From Clostridia bacterium (GTDB lineage: Bacteria > Bacillota > Clostridia > Oscillospirales > Acutalibacteraceae): DNA of 64,000 nucleotides. The notes under the pieces are model-generated. The model searched no databases. It had not been told where the DNA came from and saw only the letters and a list, made by a program, of their open reading frames with translations. Positions 43,198 to 51,628 of the stretch are shown here, piece by piece; position 1 is the stretch's first letter; each line of letters starts with the position of its first letter. The stretch covers positions 296,270 through 360,269 of the forward strand of contig CAAEIG010000081.1 of the NCBI GenBank assembly GCA_900755895.1, read 5' to 3'. The translations under genes and the position numbers were made by a program.

Positions 43198-43219
43198 GGA
43201 ATTTCTCGGAATTTCCCGT

Positions 43220-43864
43220 TCATCCCTGGAAGGTTCCCATGCACAGCTCCATCAAATGGACGGCGTTTCCGCCTCCCATCAGGATGCCTGCTTTGCACCG
43301 GTTGCAGTAGGTCACAGTCAGCGGAGCAGTATAGGTGGCTACCTGCTCGGCCATGAGCTGCCGCTTTTCCTCTTTCGGGAACTCCCACAGGGGGATTCCG
43401 GGCCTTGTTTTAATGAGAGCCTGATTTACAGGAAGTCTGGGCTGAAAATGCAGGTCCCCGCAGTAGACCGAGCGCTCTCGGTTCTCCTCCAGTTCCACCA
43501 AAGTGATGCCCAGTTTGTCAAGGCACACCCGTACCCCGTCAAAGATTTCCGGGTGCTTCCGGTCGCGCCAGCAGTCCTGGAGGTTGACGGTCAACCCGCT
43601 GTAATCGGGCCAGGGGAAGTCCTCCTGGTTTGCCAGCCATACAAACAGGTTTTGAGGAACTAGCTGGTTGTCGGGTTTGCTTTCCAACGTTTCCCTACAG
43701 GCCTGGCAGAAGTAAAGGGCTGTGTCCCCCGCAGGATAAGGCGTTGTATCCCCCCGGCAGCAGCCGGCAACCGGCATTTTCTCCTTTAGATAGGCCCGTA
43801 GCCGCTTGGCGGCTTCAGGGCTGGCTTTTGTAAAGTTGCAACTTGAGAAATAGATTTCGCTCAT
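43220..43864 (-). CDS. Cysteine-rich hypothetical protein
   Basis: 214 residues from ATG 43864 (GGGAG upstream). Cysteines are grouped: SSCNFTKAS, VAGCCRGD, YFCQACRET, then late YCNRCKAG. The first half recalls the CCG domain of heterodisulfide-reductase/GlpC proteins (an SSC near the start, CC, then CxxC), but the canonical CCG reads CCR here and only one such half is seen. It may bind an iron-sulfur cluster or zinc. There is no signal peptide. Function unknown. Confidence 0.6.
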   Translation of the reverse strand: MSEIYFSSCNFTKASPEAAKRLRAYLKEKMPVAGCCRGDTTPYPAGDTALYFCQACRETLESKPDNQLVPQNLFVWLANQEDFPWPDYSGLTVNLQDCWRDRKHPEIFDGVRVCLDKLGITLVELEENRERSVYCGDLHFQPRLPVNQALIKTRPGIPLWEFPKEEKRQLMAEQVATYTAPLTVTYCNRCKAGILMGGGNAVHLMELCMGTFQG

Positions 43865-43959
43865 TGACAATGCTCCCTTGTCTGTTTTCATGCAATCAAA
43901 AATATAACCAAAGGTGGGGAAGGGGTCGGAGCCGCTGTCCCACAGGGGGAGATGTAAGA

Positions 43960-43985
43960 TTCGCCCTAGCCGTAGCTAGGGCGAA
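43960..43985 (-). terminator. Hairpin after galU
   Basis: A perfect 11-bp stem TTCGCCCTAGC with a 4-base loop begins two bases after the galU stop. The following minus-strand sequence has only a short T run. Confidence 0.6.
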
Positions 43986-43987
43986 AA

Positions 43988-44863
43988 TTATAATGTCTTG
44001 CAAAGCTCTTTCAGATAGGCGCGGAAATCTTCCCCGATCTCCGGATGCTGCAGTGCCACTTCCACACTGGCCTGCATGATGCCCAGCTTATTGCCCATGT
44101 CATAGCGAGTGCCCACAAAATCCACGGCGGTCATGCCGTCCCGGCGGGCCAAAGTTGCCATGGCGTCGGTCAGCTGAATCTCGCCGCCTGCTCCGGGAGG
44201 AGTGTTGTCCAGAATGTCAAAGATCTCCGGGGGCAGGATGCAACGTCCCAGAATGGAATAGAAGGACAGCTCCTGGCCGGGCTGGGGTTTTTCAATCATG
44301 TCCGTGCAGCGGAAGTAGTTGTCCATAATATGGTCCACCTTCAAAGAGGAGTACCTGCTGATCACCTCGGGAGCAACCGCTTTTACACCTACCACACCGT
44401 TGCCAAACTGCTCATAAGCGCGAATCAGCTGGCCGCAGGCGGGGTCCTCACCCAGAATGACGTCGTCGCCGTAGAGCACGGCAAAGGGTTCGCCACCCAC
44501 AAATTCTCTTGCGCAACCGATGGCGTGGCCCAAGCCCTTCGTCTCTTTCTGACGCACGTAGAAGATGTTGGCCAGTTTGGAGATCCCCACTATCTCGTCT
44601 AAAATTGCGGCCTTTTTGGGGTCCTGGGACAGGCGGGCTTCCAACTCCGGAGCCCGGTCAAAATGGTCCTCCAACAGACCTTTGCCGCGGTTAGTGATGA
44701 TGAGAATATCCTCAATGCCGGAAGCAGCAGCCTCTTCCACAATGTACTGGATGGCCGGCTTGTCCACAATGGGGAGCATCTCCTTGGGCATCACCTTGGT
44801 GGCGGGCAGCACTCGGGTGCCAAGTCCCGCTGCAGGGATGACAGCCTTGCGAACTTTTTTCAT
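43988..44863 (-). CDS. galU: UTP-glucose-1-phosphate uridylyltransferase
   Basis: 291 residues from ATG 44863 (GGAGGAG upstream). The N-terminus VRKAVIPAAGLGTRVLPATKVMPKEMLP is the classic uridylyltransferase loop; AIQYIVEEAAASGIEDILI, FAVLYGDDV and GAGGEIQLTDAM complete the pattern. It makes UDP-glucose for glycan and lipid synthesis and for galactose entry, which fits the mgl transporter and polysaccharide operon elsewhere in the window. It lies 29 bases after the RING-finger gene and is probably cotranscribed with it. Confidence 0.95.
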   Translation of the reverse strand: MKKVRKAVIPAAGLGTRVLPATKVMPKEMLPIVDKPAIQYIVEEAAASGIEDILIITNRGKGLLEDHFDRAPELEARLSQDPKKAAILDEIVGISKLANIFYVRQKETKGLGHAIGCAREFVGGEPFAVLYGDDVILGEDPACGQLIRAYEQFGNGVVGVKAVAPEVISRYSSLKVDHIMDNYFRCTDMIEKPQPGQELSFYSILGRCILPPEIFDILDNTPPGAGGEIQLTDAMATLARRDGMTAVDFVGTRYDMGNKLGIMQASVEVALQHPEIGEDFRAYLKELCKTL

Positions 44864-44892
44864 ATCAAATCTCCTCCTCAAAGCCCCGGCGG

Positions 44893-45963
44893 TTATAGCC
44901 ATAGGGGAATGTTCACGATGATCAAATAGCAGACAAACAGGCAGATGGCGATAGAAGTGTTCACGCCGCCTTTAGCGTCCAGGGTGTTGGTGGGGTCCCC
45001 GTCTCCGCCGGACGTCTTGACCTCGCGGACAGTGCGCACGCAGTGGCGCAGATACATCTTGTTGCCCCGCACTCCCACCACGATCATCACAGCCAGCATT
45101 CCGCCAAGGCAGAGCATGGGTAGCAACAAATAGAGGTAATAAATGGGGTTTTCCATCAGCACACGGCTCATGGCCATGATCTGCTCATTGGTGGGGTAAG
45201 TGGTCTGGGCAGTGTCAATGCCTGCCTGAACCATCAAGTCCATCAAGGCGGGGTTGGCCACAAAGATGTTCAAACACAGATAGGCAAGGTACAGCACAAA
45301 CATGATTCCGGTGACAATGGCTCCGTATTTGTACTGCTTGCGGTAGAGCATCCATGCGCCAGAGCACAGAAATGCCATGAAATTAAACTTGTTCCGCCCG
45401 GTCTGCTTGATGTAACGGAACACGGGCATGTAATAGGCGGTGTTCTGCTTTACCAGTTTGGATGCGTCTCCAAAGGTGACACCGGCATCCAAAGGTTCCG
45501 CAGGGGAGACTCCGCCCATGGGGTCAAAGGAAAAAGGTGGAACCGTACCGCCAAAGCCAGTGTGCGGTGGGGGGTAGCCGCCAAAACCGCCGGGCTGCTG
45601 AGGGGGCACCTGTTGATATGGGGAGGCCTGCCCATTGTTATAGCCGGTGTTGTGGTACTGTTTGGGTTCCCCGGTCAAAGATGCGCCGCAGCGGTTGCAG
45701 AACAGAGCGCTGTGGCCGTTGAGCGTGCCGCAAACAGGGCATTCTTGGTCCTTGATTTCCGCTCTGGGATCGGGGGCCTTGGGGGGAGCCGGGGGCTCCC
45801 AGGCCTTGCCCTCCTGGTGCAGGTCATCGAAAATGCACTTGCCTTTTTCCTGATAACAGGCCCGGTGGTAGGGTGCGCCGCACTCCGGACAGACGACAAT
45901 GTCATCCCCGGACCGGAAGGGCACTCCGCACACGGGACACTTGATTCCAGTATAATCCAGCAT
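44893..45963 (-). CDS. RING-finger plus zinc-ribbon membrane protein (DUF2628-like)
   Basis: 356 residues, ATG after GGAAAGGA. The N-terminus is a prokaryotic RING-finger-type motif: CPVCGVPFRSGDD, VVCPECGAPYHRACY. A zinc ribbon follows (CPVCGTLNGHSALFCNRCGASL, near 75-97), then a Pro/Gly/Gln-rich linker. The C-terminal half has FLCSGAWMLYRKQYKYGAI and several membrane segments, as in DUF2628. The zinc domains should face the cytoplasm. Eukaryote-like ubiquitin ligation cannot be assumed; no E1 or E2-like genes are nearby. Confidence 0.8.
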   Translation of the reverse strand: MLDYTGIKCPVCGVPFRSGDDIVVCPECGAPYHRACYQEKGKCIFDDLHQEGKAWEPPAPPKAPDPRAEIKDQECPVCGTLNGHSALFCNRCGASLTGEPKQYHNTGYNNGQASPYQQVPPQQPGGFGGYPPPHTGFGGTVPPFSFDPMGGVSPAEPLDAGVTFGDASKLVKQNTAYYMPVFRYIKQTGRNKFNFMAFLCSGAWMLYRKQYKYGAIVTGIMFVLYLAYLCLNIFVANPALMDLMVQAGIDTAQTTYPTNEQIMAMSRVLMENPIYYLYLLLPMLCLGGMLAVMIVVGVRGNKMYLRHCVRTVREVKTSGGDGDPTNTLDAKGGVNTSIAICLFVCYLIIVNIPLWL

Positions 45964-46139
45964 AAGTGGTCCTTTCCCTCTTTTGATATAGAATTCGAAT
46001 TATACTTATCTTACACGATTTTGAAGCAAAGCGCAACGAAATCCTAGCGAATTTTCACTCTGTTAATAATTAGGTTCCGTATAGAAACTGTATAGTCTGG
46101 GAAAACATGGTGTGTGGGGAAAGATTTGCCGATTGCCGG

Positions 46140-46168
46140 TTTACAAATTCCGCTGTTTCCAGTATAAT
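46140..46168 (+). promoter_or_regulatory. Promoter of prfB
   Basis: TTTACA, 17 bases, TATAAT, 39 bases before the prfB start. Confidence 0.75.
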
Positions 46169-46206
46169 AACCTGAGACTATGATTTGGAAAGGTTGTCCG
46201 TGAGAT

Positions 46207-47334
46207 ATGCTGCAATTTGAAGAGTTAAAACGGGAGCTGGAGGAACAGGAGCAGGCTCTCAAAGAGCTGGGGGATGCCCTTGGTTTGGAGAAGCTCCGGG
46301 AAGAGGTGGACATGTTGGAGCACAAGTCCGCCGAGCCAGGCTTCTGGGACAATATGGAGCAAGCCCAGAAGGTCACCCAGCGCATGGCTGCCTTAAAGGA
46401 CAAGGATGAGTCTTACCAAAAGCTGGTGAATCGTGCAGGCGACTGCATGGCGCTGATCGAAATGGGCGACGAGGCGGAAGATCTCACTTTGGTGGATGAG
46501 GCCAAGGAGGAGATTGAGCAGATCAAGAACGAGATTGCCTCCCGGAAGCTGGCCACTTTGCTCACTGGCGAGTACGATAAGAATAATGCAATTTTGACCT
46601 TCCACGCAGGTTCCGGTGGCACGGAGGCCCAGGACTGGGCGGAGATGCTGTTCCGCATGTACAACCGCTGGGGCGAGCGTCATGGCTTTAAAGTCAGCAC
46701 CCTGGACTATCTGGACGGTGATGAAGCTGGCTTGAAGAGCGCCTCCATCCTGGTGGAAGGCGAGAACGCCTATGGTTATTTGAAGAGTGAGGCCGGTGTC
46801 CATCGTCTGGTTCGGGTGTCGCCCTTTGACGCTGCAGGCCGGCGGCATACGTCCTTCTCCTCTCTGGAAGTGATGCCCGAGATGGAACTGGATAACACAG
46901 TGGAGATTCCCCCTGAGGATATCAAGATGGAAGTGTACCGCGCCAGCGGCGCCGGTGGCCAGAAGGTTAACAAGACCTCCTCCGCAGTGCGATTGATCCA
47001 CATTCCCACCGGTATTGTGGTATCCTGCCAGGTGGAGCGTAGCCAGTTCCAGAACCGTGAAGTGGCTATGAAAATGCTGGTGTCCAAGTTGGTGGAGATC
47101 AAGGAGAGGGAGAACTTGGAGAAGATCTCCGACATCAAGGGTGAGCAGAAGGAGATTACATGGGGCAGCCAGATTCGCTCCTATGTGTTCATGCCCTACA
47201 CCATGGTGAAGGACCACCGTACTGGCTATGAGACCGGTAACGTCAACGGCGTGATGGACGGCGATTTGGATGGTTTCATCAATGCCTACCTCACCGCTTT
47301 GAGCCAGGGAACCTTGGGCAGTGATATTGAGTAA
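46207..47334 (+). CDS. prfB: Peptide chain release factor 2, without programmed frameshift
   Basis: 375 residues in a single open frame. RF2 features: the stop-codon-reading tripeptide SPF in VRVSPFDAAGRRHTSF, and the catalytic GGQ in SGAGGQKVNKTSSAVRL. Recognises UGA and UAA. Most bacteria need a +1 frameshift at CTTTGA near codon 25; here that position reads CTT GGT TTG and the frame runs straight through. The start ATG has only a weak ribosome site (AAAGG, about 13 bases away). Single-gene unit with promoter and terminator. Confidence 0.95.
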   Translation: MLQFEELKRELEEQEQALKELGDALGLEKLREEVDMLEHKSAEPGFWDNMEQAQKVTQRMAALKDKDESYQKLVNRAGDCMALIEMGDEAEDLTLVDEAKEEIEQIKNEIASRKLATLLTGEYDKNNAILTFHAGSGGTEAQDWAEMLFRMYNRWGERHGFKVSTLDYLDGDEAGLKSASILVEGENAYGYLKSEAGVHRLVRVSPFDAAGRRHTSFSSLEVMPEMELDNTVEIPPEDIKMEVYRASGAGGQKVNKTSSAVRLIHIPTGIVVSCQVERSQFQNREVAMKMLVSKLVEIKERENLEKISDIKGEQKEITWGSQIRSYVFMPYTMVKDHRTGYETGNVNGVMDGDLDGFINAYLTALSQGTLGSDIE

Positions 47335-47355
47335 ATTTGAGTAGAACCTCTTGCG

Positions 47356-47402
47356 AGAAGAGCTTCCGGAAAACCGGGAGCTCTTCTTGTTCTGCTTTTT
47401 TT
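47356..47402 (+). terminator. Terminator of prfB
   Basis: Stem AGAAGAGCT-CCGG with complement around AAAA; a T7 run follows eight bases after the stem. Confidence 0.75.
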
Positions 47403-47461
47403 CTGTGAGCATATTATAAGGATGACCGAGTTTTTTATGAAATCAGGAAAAGAGTGAGAAC

Positions 47462-48532
47462 ATGGATCATATTTACCGCTATGGACCGCCTCGCTGTTGT
47501 TGTGGCGGTCAACCTGGCCCAGCAGGTCCTCCCGGTCCGGTTGGTCCTCCTGGTCCGGCTGGAGAGCAAGGGCCTCAGGGTGTCCCCGGTCCTACGGGCC
47601 CTATAGGTCCCACCGGAGCAACAGGAGAGCAAGGTCCCCAAGGTGCCACTGGCCCCACTGGAGCAACAGGAGAACAAGGTCCCCAAGGTGCCACTGGCCC
47701 CACTGGAGCAACAGGAGAACAAGGTCCCCAAGGTGCCACTGGCCCCACCGGAGCAACAGGGGAACAGGGGTCCCAAGGTGCCACTGGCCCCACTGGAGCA
47801 ACAGGAGAACAAGGTCCCCGAGGTGCCACAGGTCCCACCGGAGCAACAGGGGAGCAAGGGCTACAAGGTGTCACAGGTCCCACCGGTGCAACAGGAGAGC
47901 AAGGGCTACAAGGTGTCACAGGTCCCACCGGTGCAACGGGGGAGCAGGGGCCCCAGGGCGCTACAGGTCCTACCGGTGCAACAGGAGAGCAGGGTCCCCA
48001 AGGTGCTACAGGTCCCACTGGAGCAACGGGAGAACAGGGGCCTCAGGGCGCTACAGGTCTCACTGGAGCGACAGGGGAACAAGGCCCCCAGGGCGCTACA
48101 GGTCCCACAGGTGCCACTGGACCGACAGGAACGGTTCCTCCAGACAGCGCTGCCTCCTTTTTCAATTATCAGACTCGATGGAACCCGGGACAACAAATCG
48201 ACATGTTTCCCGCAGTGCAGGACCCCACCGGGAATATTACGCAGTCAAACACACAAAGTGTCTTATTGACCGCGGGAAATTACTTGGTGTCCTATAGTGT
48301 TTCATCGACTTTGGCCCAGCCGGGATATATCCAAGTGACTCCTAGTTATGATGGGGCACCCCATTTGGAGTACGGTGTTTACTTTGCCACCACGGCCAAT
48401 GGATCCAGCGCAGTGGGATCTGCCCACTTTATTTTGCCCGCGGCGGGGGATACGGTATTTACACTCAATTATACTGGGTCCCTTCAAGCCAGCAACGGCG
48501 AGGTGAATGTAACCTTTCTGCGTTTGCAGTGA
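47462..48532 (+). CDS. Collagen-like repeat protein with C-terminal beta domain
   Basis: 356 residues. After a short YGPPRCCCGG start, residues 17 to about 223 are uninterrupted Gly-X-Y triplets, rich in GPTGATGEQGPQGAT units. The final 130 residues (SAASFFNYQTRW to FLRLQ) look like the C1q/TNF-like jelly-roll that caps BclA-type proteins. There is no classical signal peptide, as with Bacillus exosporium filaments, so a spore- or surface-associated trimeric fibre is the best guess. The N-terminal cysteines could cross-link chains. Repeat number may vary between strains. Confidence 0.85.
   Translation: MDHIYRYGPPRCCCGGQPGPAGPPGPVGPPGPAGEQGPQGVPGPTGPIGPTGATGEQGPQGATGPTGATGEQGPQGATGPTGATGEQGPQGATGPTGATGEQGSQGATGPTGATGEQGPRGATGPTGATGEQGLQGVTGPTGATGEQGLQGVTGPTGATGEQGPQGATGPTGATGEQGPQGATGPTGATGEQGPQGATGLTGATGEQGPQGATGPTGATGPTGTVPPDSAASFFNYQTRWNPGQQIDMFPAVQDPTGNITQSNTQSVLLTAGNYLVSYSVSSTLAQPGYIQVTPSYDGAPHLEYGVYFATTANGSSAVGSAHFILPAAGDTVFTLNYTGSLQASNGEVNVTFLRLQ
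47606..48100 (+). repeat. Eleven tandem 45-bp repeats in the collagen-like gene
   Basis: Each unit encodes GPTGATGEQGPQGAT or a close variant (SQ, PR and LQ..V changes). The first three are nearly identical at DNA level; later ones have diverged at synonymous sites. Confidence 0.9.
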
Positions 48533-48602
48533 AATAGGGTTGATTTTCCAGTGGTTTGTAGGAGAAATCCCTGGAGCATTTTGTCAATTTTATGGGTTTT
48601 GC

Positions 48603-48631
48603 TTGATTTTGAGAGATAAATCGTGTATAGT
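48603..48631 (+). promoter_or_regulatory. Promoter of the nfeD-stomatin pair
   Basis: TTGATT, 17 bases, TATAGT, about 30 bases before the NfeD start. Confidence 0.65.
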
Positions 48632-48661
48632 AAAGCCAGAAAACGGGAAAGGGGAATGACA

Positions 48662-49123
48662 ATGGATGTAATGGGATTTGTCTGGCTGGGTATTGCGATT
48701 CTCGCCGCTGTGGTGGAAGCGATTGTGCCCAGTTTGGTATCGGTGTGGTTTGTGCCCGGCGGTCTGGCGGGGTTGATCGTCAGCTTGGCGGGAGGGCCGG
48801 TATGGCTGCAGATCCTGATTTTCCTGGCGGTTTCTCTGCTGTGTTTGGCGTTCACCAGGCCTTTGACCAAGATGGTGATGAAACATCATCGGGAGCGTAC
48901 AAATGCGGATCGTGTGGTTGGGGCAACCGGTATTGTCATCCAGGATATTGACAATGTCCTGTCGGCGGGTCGGGTGACTGTGATGGGAAACAGTTGGTCC
49001 GCCCTCTCAGCAGATGGCAGCAAGATTGATGCCGGTACCCGAGTCCACGTGGAGAAAATCGAGGGAGTAAAGCTCATTGTCACTACTCAGATTCCTGCAA
49101 AAGAGGAAGAAGGAGAGGGATAA
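48662..49123 (+). CDS. NfeD-family membrane protein
   Basis: 153 residues from ATG 48662 (AAAGGGG upstream); an ATG six bases earlier is possible. Two or three membrane helices (WLGIAILAAVVEAIVP, LAGLIVSLAGG, ILIFLAVSLLCLAF) are followed by a soluble OB-fold domain with VGATGIVIQDIDN and GRVTVMGNSWSALS. NfeD proteins lacking the protease domain pair with stomatin-like proteins, and the SPFH gene starts three bases after this stop. The pair probably organises membrane microdomains. Confidence 0.9.
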   Translation: MDVMGFVWLGIAILAAVVEAIVPSLVSVWFVPGGLAGLIVSLAGGPVWLQILIFLAVSLLCLAFTRPLTKMVMKHHRERTNADRVVGATGIVIQDIDNVLSAGRVTVMGNSWSALSADGSKIDAGTRVHVEKIEGVKLIVTTQIPAKEEEGEG

Positions 49124-49126
49124 GTT

Positions 49127-50053
49127 ATGCCGGATGTTTCAATGTTAGGTACACTCTTTATCATTGTGGTATTGATTATCTTTATCTTGACAGTGATTGT
49201 GGCCAATATCAAGATTGTGCCGCAAGCCCACGCTTTTGTGGTGGAACGTTTGGGGGCGTTTCATGCTAGCTGGGGGACGGGACTTCACGTGAAGATTCCC
49301 TTCCTGGATCGCATTGCCAAGAAAGTCAGCTTAAAAGAGCAGGTGATCGACTTCCCGCCCCAGCCGGTGATCACCAAGGATAACGTGACCATGCAGATTG
49401 ACACGGTGGTCTATTTTCAGATTACCGATCCCAAGCTTTACACCTACGGCGTGGAAAACCCCATTTCTGCCATTGAGAACCTCACCGCGACCACTTTGCG
49501 GAACATCATTGGTGAGATGGAGCTGGACCACACCCTCACTTCGCGCGACGTGATCAACTCCAAAATCCGGGTGGTGCTGGATGAAGCCACGGACGCTTGG
49601 GGCATCAAAGTGAATCGGGTGGAGCTGAAAAATATTGTCCCGCCCAAGGAGATCCAAGACTCTATGGAGAAGCAGATGAAGGCCGAGCGGGAACGCCGTG
49701 CCAAGATTCTGGACGCCGAGGGCGAAAAGCGCAGTGCCATCCTCATTGCCGAAGGCCAGAAGGAATCTGCTGTGCTGAGAGCCGAGGCTATTAAGGAGAC
49801 CAAGATTCGGGAGGCCCAGGGTGAAGCGGAGGCAATTCTGTCTGTGCAGAAGGCAGTGGCTGACGCCATTCGCCTGATGAATGAGGCAAATCCCTCCGAT
49901 GCGGTCATTGCCATTAAGAGCCTGGAGGCTTTTGAAAAGGCTGCCGACGGCAAGGCCACCAAGATTATCATTCCATCCAATATCCAAAGCTTGGCGGGTC
50001 TGGCCACTTCGGTCAAAGAGCTGATGGCAGATGGACCCGAACTGAAGCAGTGA
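49127..50053 (+). CDS. SPFH/stomatin-like membrane protein (QmcA type)
   Basis: 308 residues. One N-terminal membrane anchor (TLFIIVVLIIFILTVIVAN) precedes the SPFH domain: VPQAHAFVVERLGAFHASW, LKEQVIDFPPQPVITKDNV and RNIIGEMELDHTLTSRD. A long helical coiled-coil follows, with AERERRAKILDAEGEKRSAI. ATG after GGAGAGGGA. Such proteins oligomerise into ring-like scaffolds at the membrane and work with NfeD partners encoded directly upstream, as here. Confidence 0.93.
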   Translation: MPDVSMLGTLFIIVVLIIFILTVIVANIKIVPQAHAFVVERLGAFHASWGTGLHVKIPFLDRIAKKVSLKEQVIDFPPQPVITKDNVTMQIDTVVYFQITDPKLYTYGVENPISAIENLTATTLRNIIGEMELDHTLTSRDVINSKIRVVLDEATDAWGIKVNRVELKNIVPPKEIQDSMEKQMKAERERRAKILDAEGEKRSAILIAEGQKESAVLRAEAIKETKIREAQGEAEAILSVQKAVADAIRLMNEANPSDAVIAIKSLEAFEKAADGKATKIIIPSNIQSLAGLATSVKELMADGPELKQ

Positions 50054-50101
50054 GTCCCTTTTCGCTTTCTTACAGTAGGGAAGTTGGTTGATAGGACAAA
50101 G

Positions 50102-50135
50102 AAAAAGCCTGGCATCCGATGATGCCAGGCTTTTT
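50102..50135. terminator. Bidirectional terminator
   Basis: AAAAAGCCTGGCATC and its perfect complement around CGAT, with A and T runs; serves the stomatin gene and the converging hydrolase gene. Confidence 0.9.
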
Positions 50136-50141
50136 GCATGC

Positions 50142-51014
50142 TTAAAGTTGGGGGTACAGTTCTTCAAAGATTGCGGAATCCAGCGCTTTGCCGTCCCTGC
50201 ATTCGCACACTACGGAGATGACCGCATCCTTATCCGGGCATACAATGGACAGCTGACCGTACTTGCCGTCTGCCCGATAGGTGTTCTGCTGGCCTCGCCA
50301 GAATAGGTAGCCGTAGCCAAATGCACCGTTGTCCACCTGCTTTTTGGAGCTCTCCTCCACCCAGGCGGGATCCAGCAGTTGCTTGCCCTGCCAGGCTCCC
50401 TTCTGCAAGTAGAACTGTCCAAAGCTGTGGAGTTCTGAGAGTGTCCAGAACAGACCGCCGGCTCCAAAGGTGTACCCAACAGGATCCACCTCCCAGGTGG
50501 GACGGGTGATCCCCAGGTGATCGAAGAGCCGCGGGGTCAGATAGGAGACCAGATCACAGCCGCTTCTCCGCTGAACCAGAACGCCGGCCAGGTAGGGGCC
50601 CACATTGTTGTAGACAAACTTTGCACCCGGGGCGTCTACAAAGGGGAGGGAGAGGGCCAGCTTTACCCAATCCCGCTCCGGATAGAGAGGCCTGTCCGCA
50701 CCCATGAGATAGCCCTTTTCCTGTCCCAGGGACATGGTCAGCAGGTCCCGCACTGTGGCTTTCTCCAGGTTTTCACTGATATGTTCCGGCAGGTCCTGAG
50801 GGAACGCATCCACCAATCGCTCCTCCAGGGAGAGGAGGCCCTCCTGGCGGGCAAAACCCACAGCGCAGGAGGTGACGCTTTTAGTGGCGGAGTAGATATT
50901 CCGGCGGCAGGGGTCATCCCAGGACTTGTGTGCCAGAACTTCACCCCCCTGGGAGACTTTAACTCCCAGTACGCCAATGGCTTTGGCCCGCTTTTCAAAA
51001 TTTTCCAAATTCAC
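50142..51014 (-). CDS. Serine hydrolase of the beta-lactamase/class C family
   Basis: 290 residues from a GTG with AAGGAG upstream. The SxxK motif is YSATKSVTS near residue 41, and YNNVGPY supplies the YxN element. A DGKYGQLSIVCPDKDAVISV segment sits where the third motif (HxG/KTG) normally lies but is altered. There is no signal peptide. Family members include esterases and peptidases as well as penicillin-binding enzymes, so antibiotic resistance should not be assumed. Confidence 0.82.
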   Translation of the reverse strand: MNLENFEKRAKAIGVLGVKVSQGGEVLAHKSWDDPCRRNIYSATKSVTSCAVGFARQEGLLSLEERLVDAFPQDLPEHISENLEKATVRDLLTMSLGQEKGYLMGADRPLYPERDWVKLALSLPFVDAPGAKFVYNNVGPYLAGVLVQRRSGCDLVSYLTPRLFDHLGITRPTWEVDPVGYTFGAGGLFWTLSELHSFGQFYLQKGAWQGKQLLDPAWVEESSKKQVDNGAFGYGYLFWRGQQNTYRADGKYGQLSIVCPDKDAVISVVCECRDGKALDSAIFEELYPQL

Positions 51015-51187
51015 AGCAAAACACTCCTTCCCAACGATTTCTAAGTTTCATTATACAGAGACAGTGGTAAAAATGCTATAGAAATTTTCCGAAAACGGGC
51101 ATTATAAACGGAGCTCAGCCGGGCACACTATTGTTTGGAAAGCGGTGCGCTGCTTTCCAGAAATTTATCGAAAACGAGGTGCCTTGT

Positions 51188-51511
51188 ATGAACCGTTTGG
51201 AATGTCAGGTGACCAGCTGCCAGCATTTTCAGAACAACCAGTGCTGTCTGATGGGCATTGAGGTGGACGGACCTTCCGCTCAGGAATGCAGCCAGACTTG
51301 CTGTGCCTCTTATGAGGAGCGCCAGGCTGGTTCTGCTCAGAACGCCATGGGTCACAACCCCTCTGTTGAGACGGACATTCAGTGCAAAGTGAAGGGCTGT
51401 ACTCATAACAGTCACAATCGTTGCCAGGCTCAGAATGTTTGCGTGGGCAGCTGCTGTGGGGATGTTTCCTCTAAGAGCGGTACGGAATGCCGCACCTTCC
51501 AGAGCAAGTAA
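51188..51511 (+). CDS. Cysteine-rich protein with two DUF1540 domains
   Basis: 107 residues from ATG 51188 (GAGGTG upstream). Two similar halves: LECQVTSCQHFQNNQCCLMGIEV and IQCKVKGCTHNSHNRCQAQNV, each continuing to another cysteine cluster. Together 16 cysteines, typical of DUF1540, which is common in spore-forming Clostridia and probably binds metal. A strong terminator follows. Function is unknown. Confidence 0.85.
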   Translation: MNRLECQVTSCQHFQNNQCCLMGIEVDGPSAQECSQTCCASYEERQAGSAQNAMGHNPSVETDIQCKVKGCTHNSHNRCQAQNVCVGSCCGDVSSKSGTECRTFQSK

Positions 51512-51540
51512 AGCTGATTTTAGCGCATGGATTATGGAGA

Positions 51541-51569
51541 AAGCGGCTTGGGGACCAAGCCGCTTTTTT
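51541..51569 (+). terminator. Terminator of the DUF1540 gene
   Basis: Perfect 10-bp stem AAGCGGCTTG around GGGAC, then T run. Confidence 0.85.
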
Positions 51570-51628
51570 CCATTGCGGTGAAGAATCCTCAGTGGTATAA
51601 TCATAGCAGTGGAAAGGAAGTGTGGAGC

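Noticed and set aside
47606..48100. Regular 45-bp periodicity that could suggest a CRISPR array
   Set aside because: No distinct spacers; the repeats are contiguous and coding for Gly-X-Y triplets.
47575..48297. Long frames in other phases and on the minus strand of the collagen-like gene
   Set aside because: They arise from the 45-bp repeat, which is open in several frames; translations are low-complexity only.
50142..51014. Calling this a beta-lactamase resistance gene
   Set aside because: No signal peptide and an altered third motif; the family is mostly esterases and peptidases.
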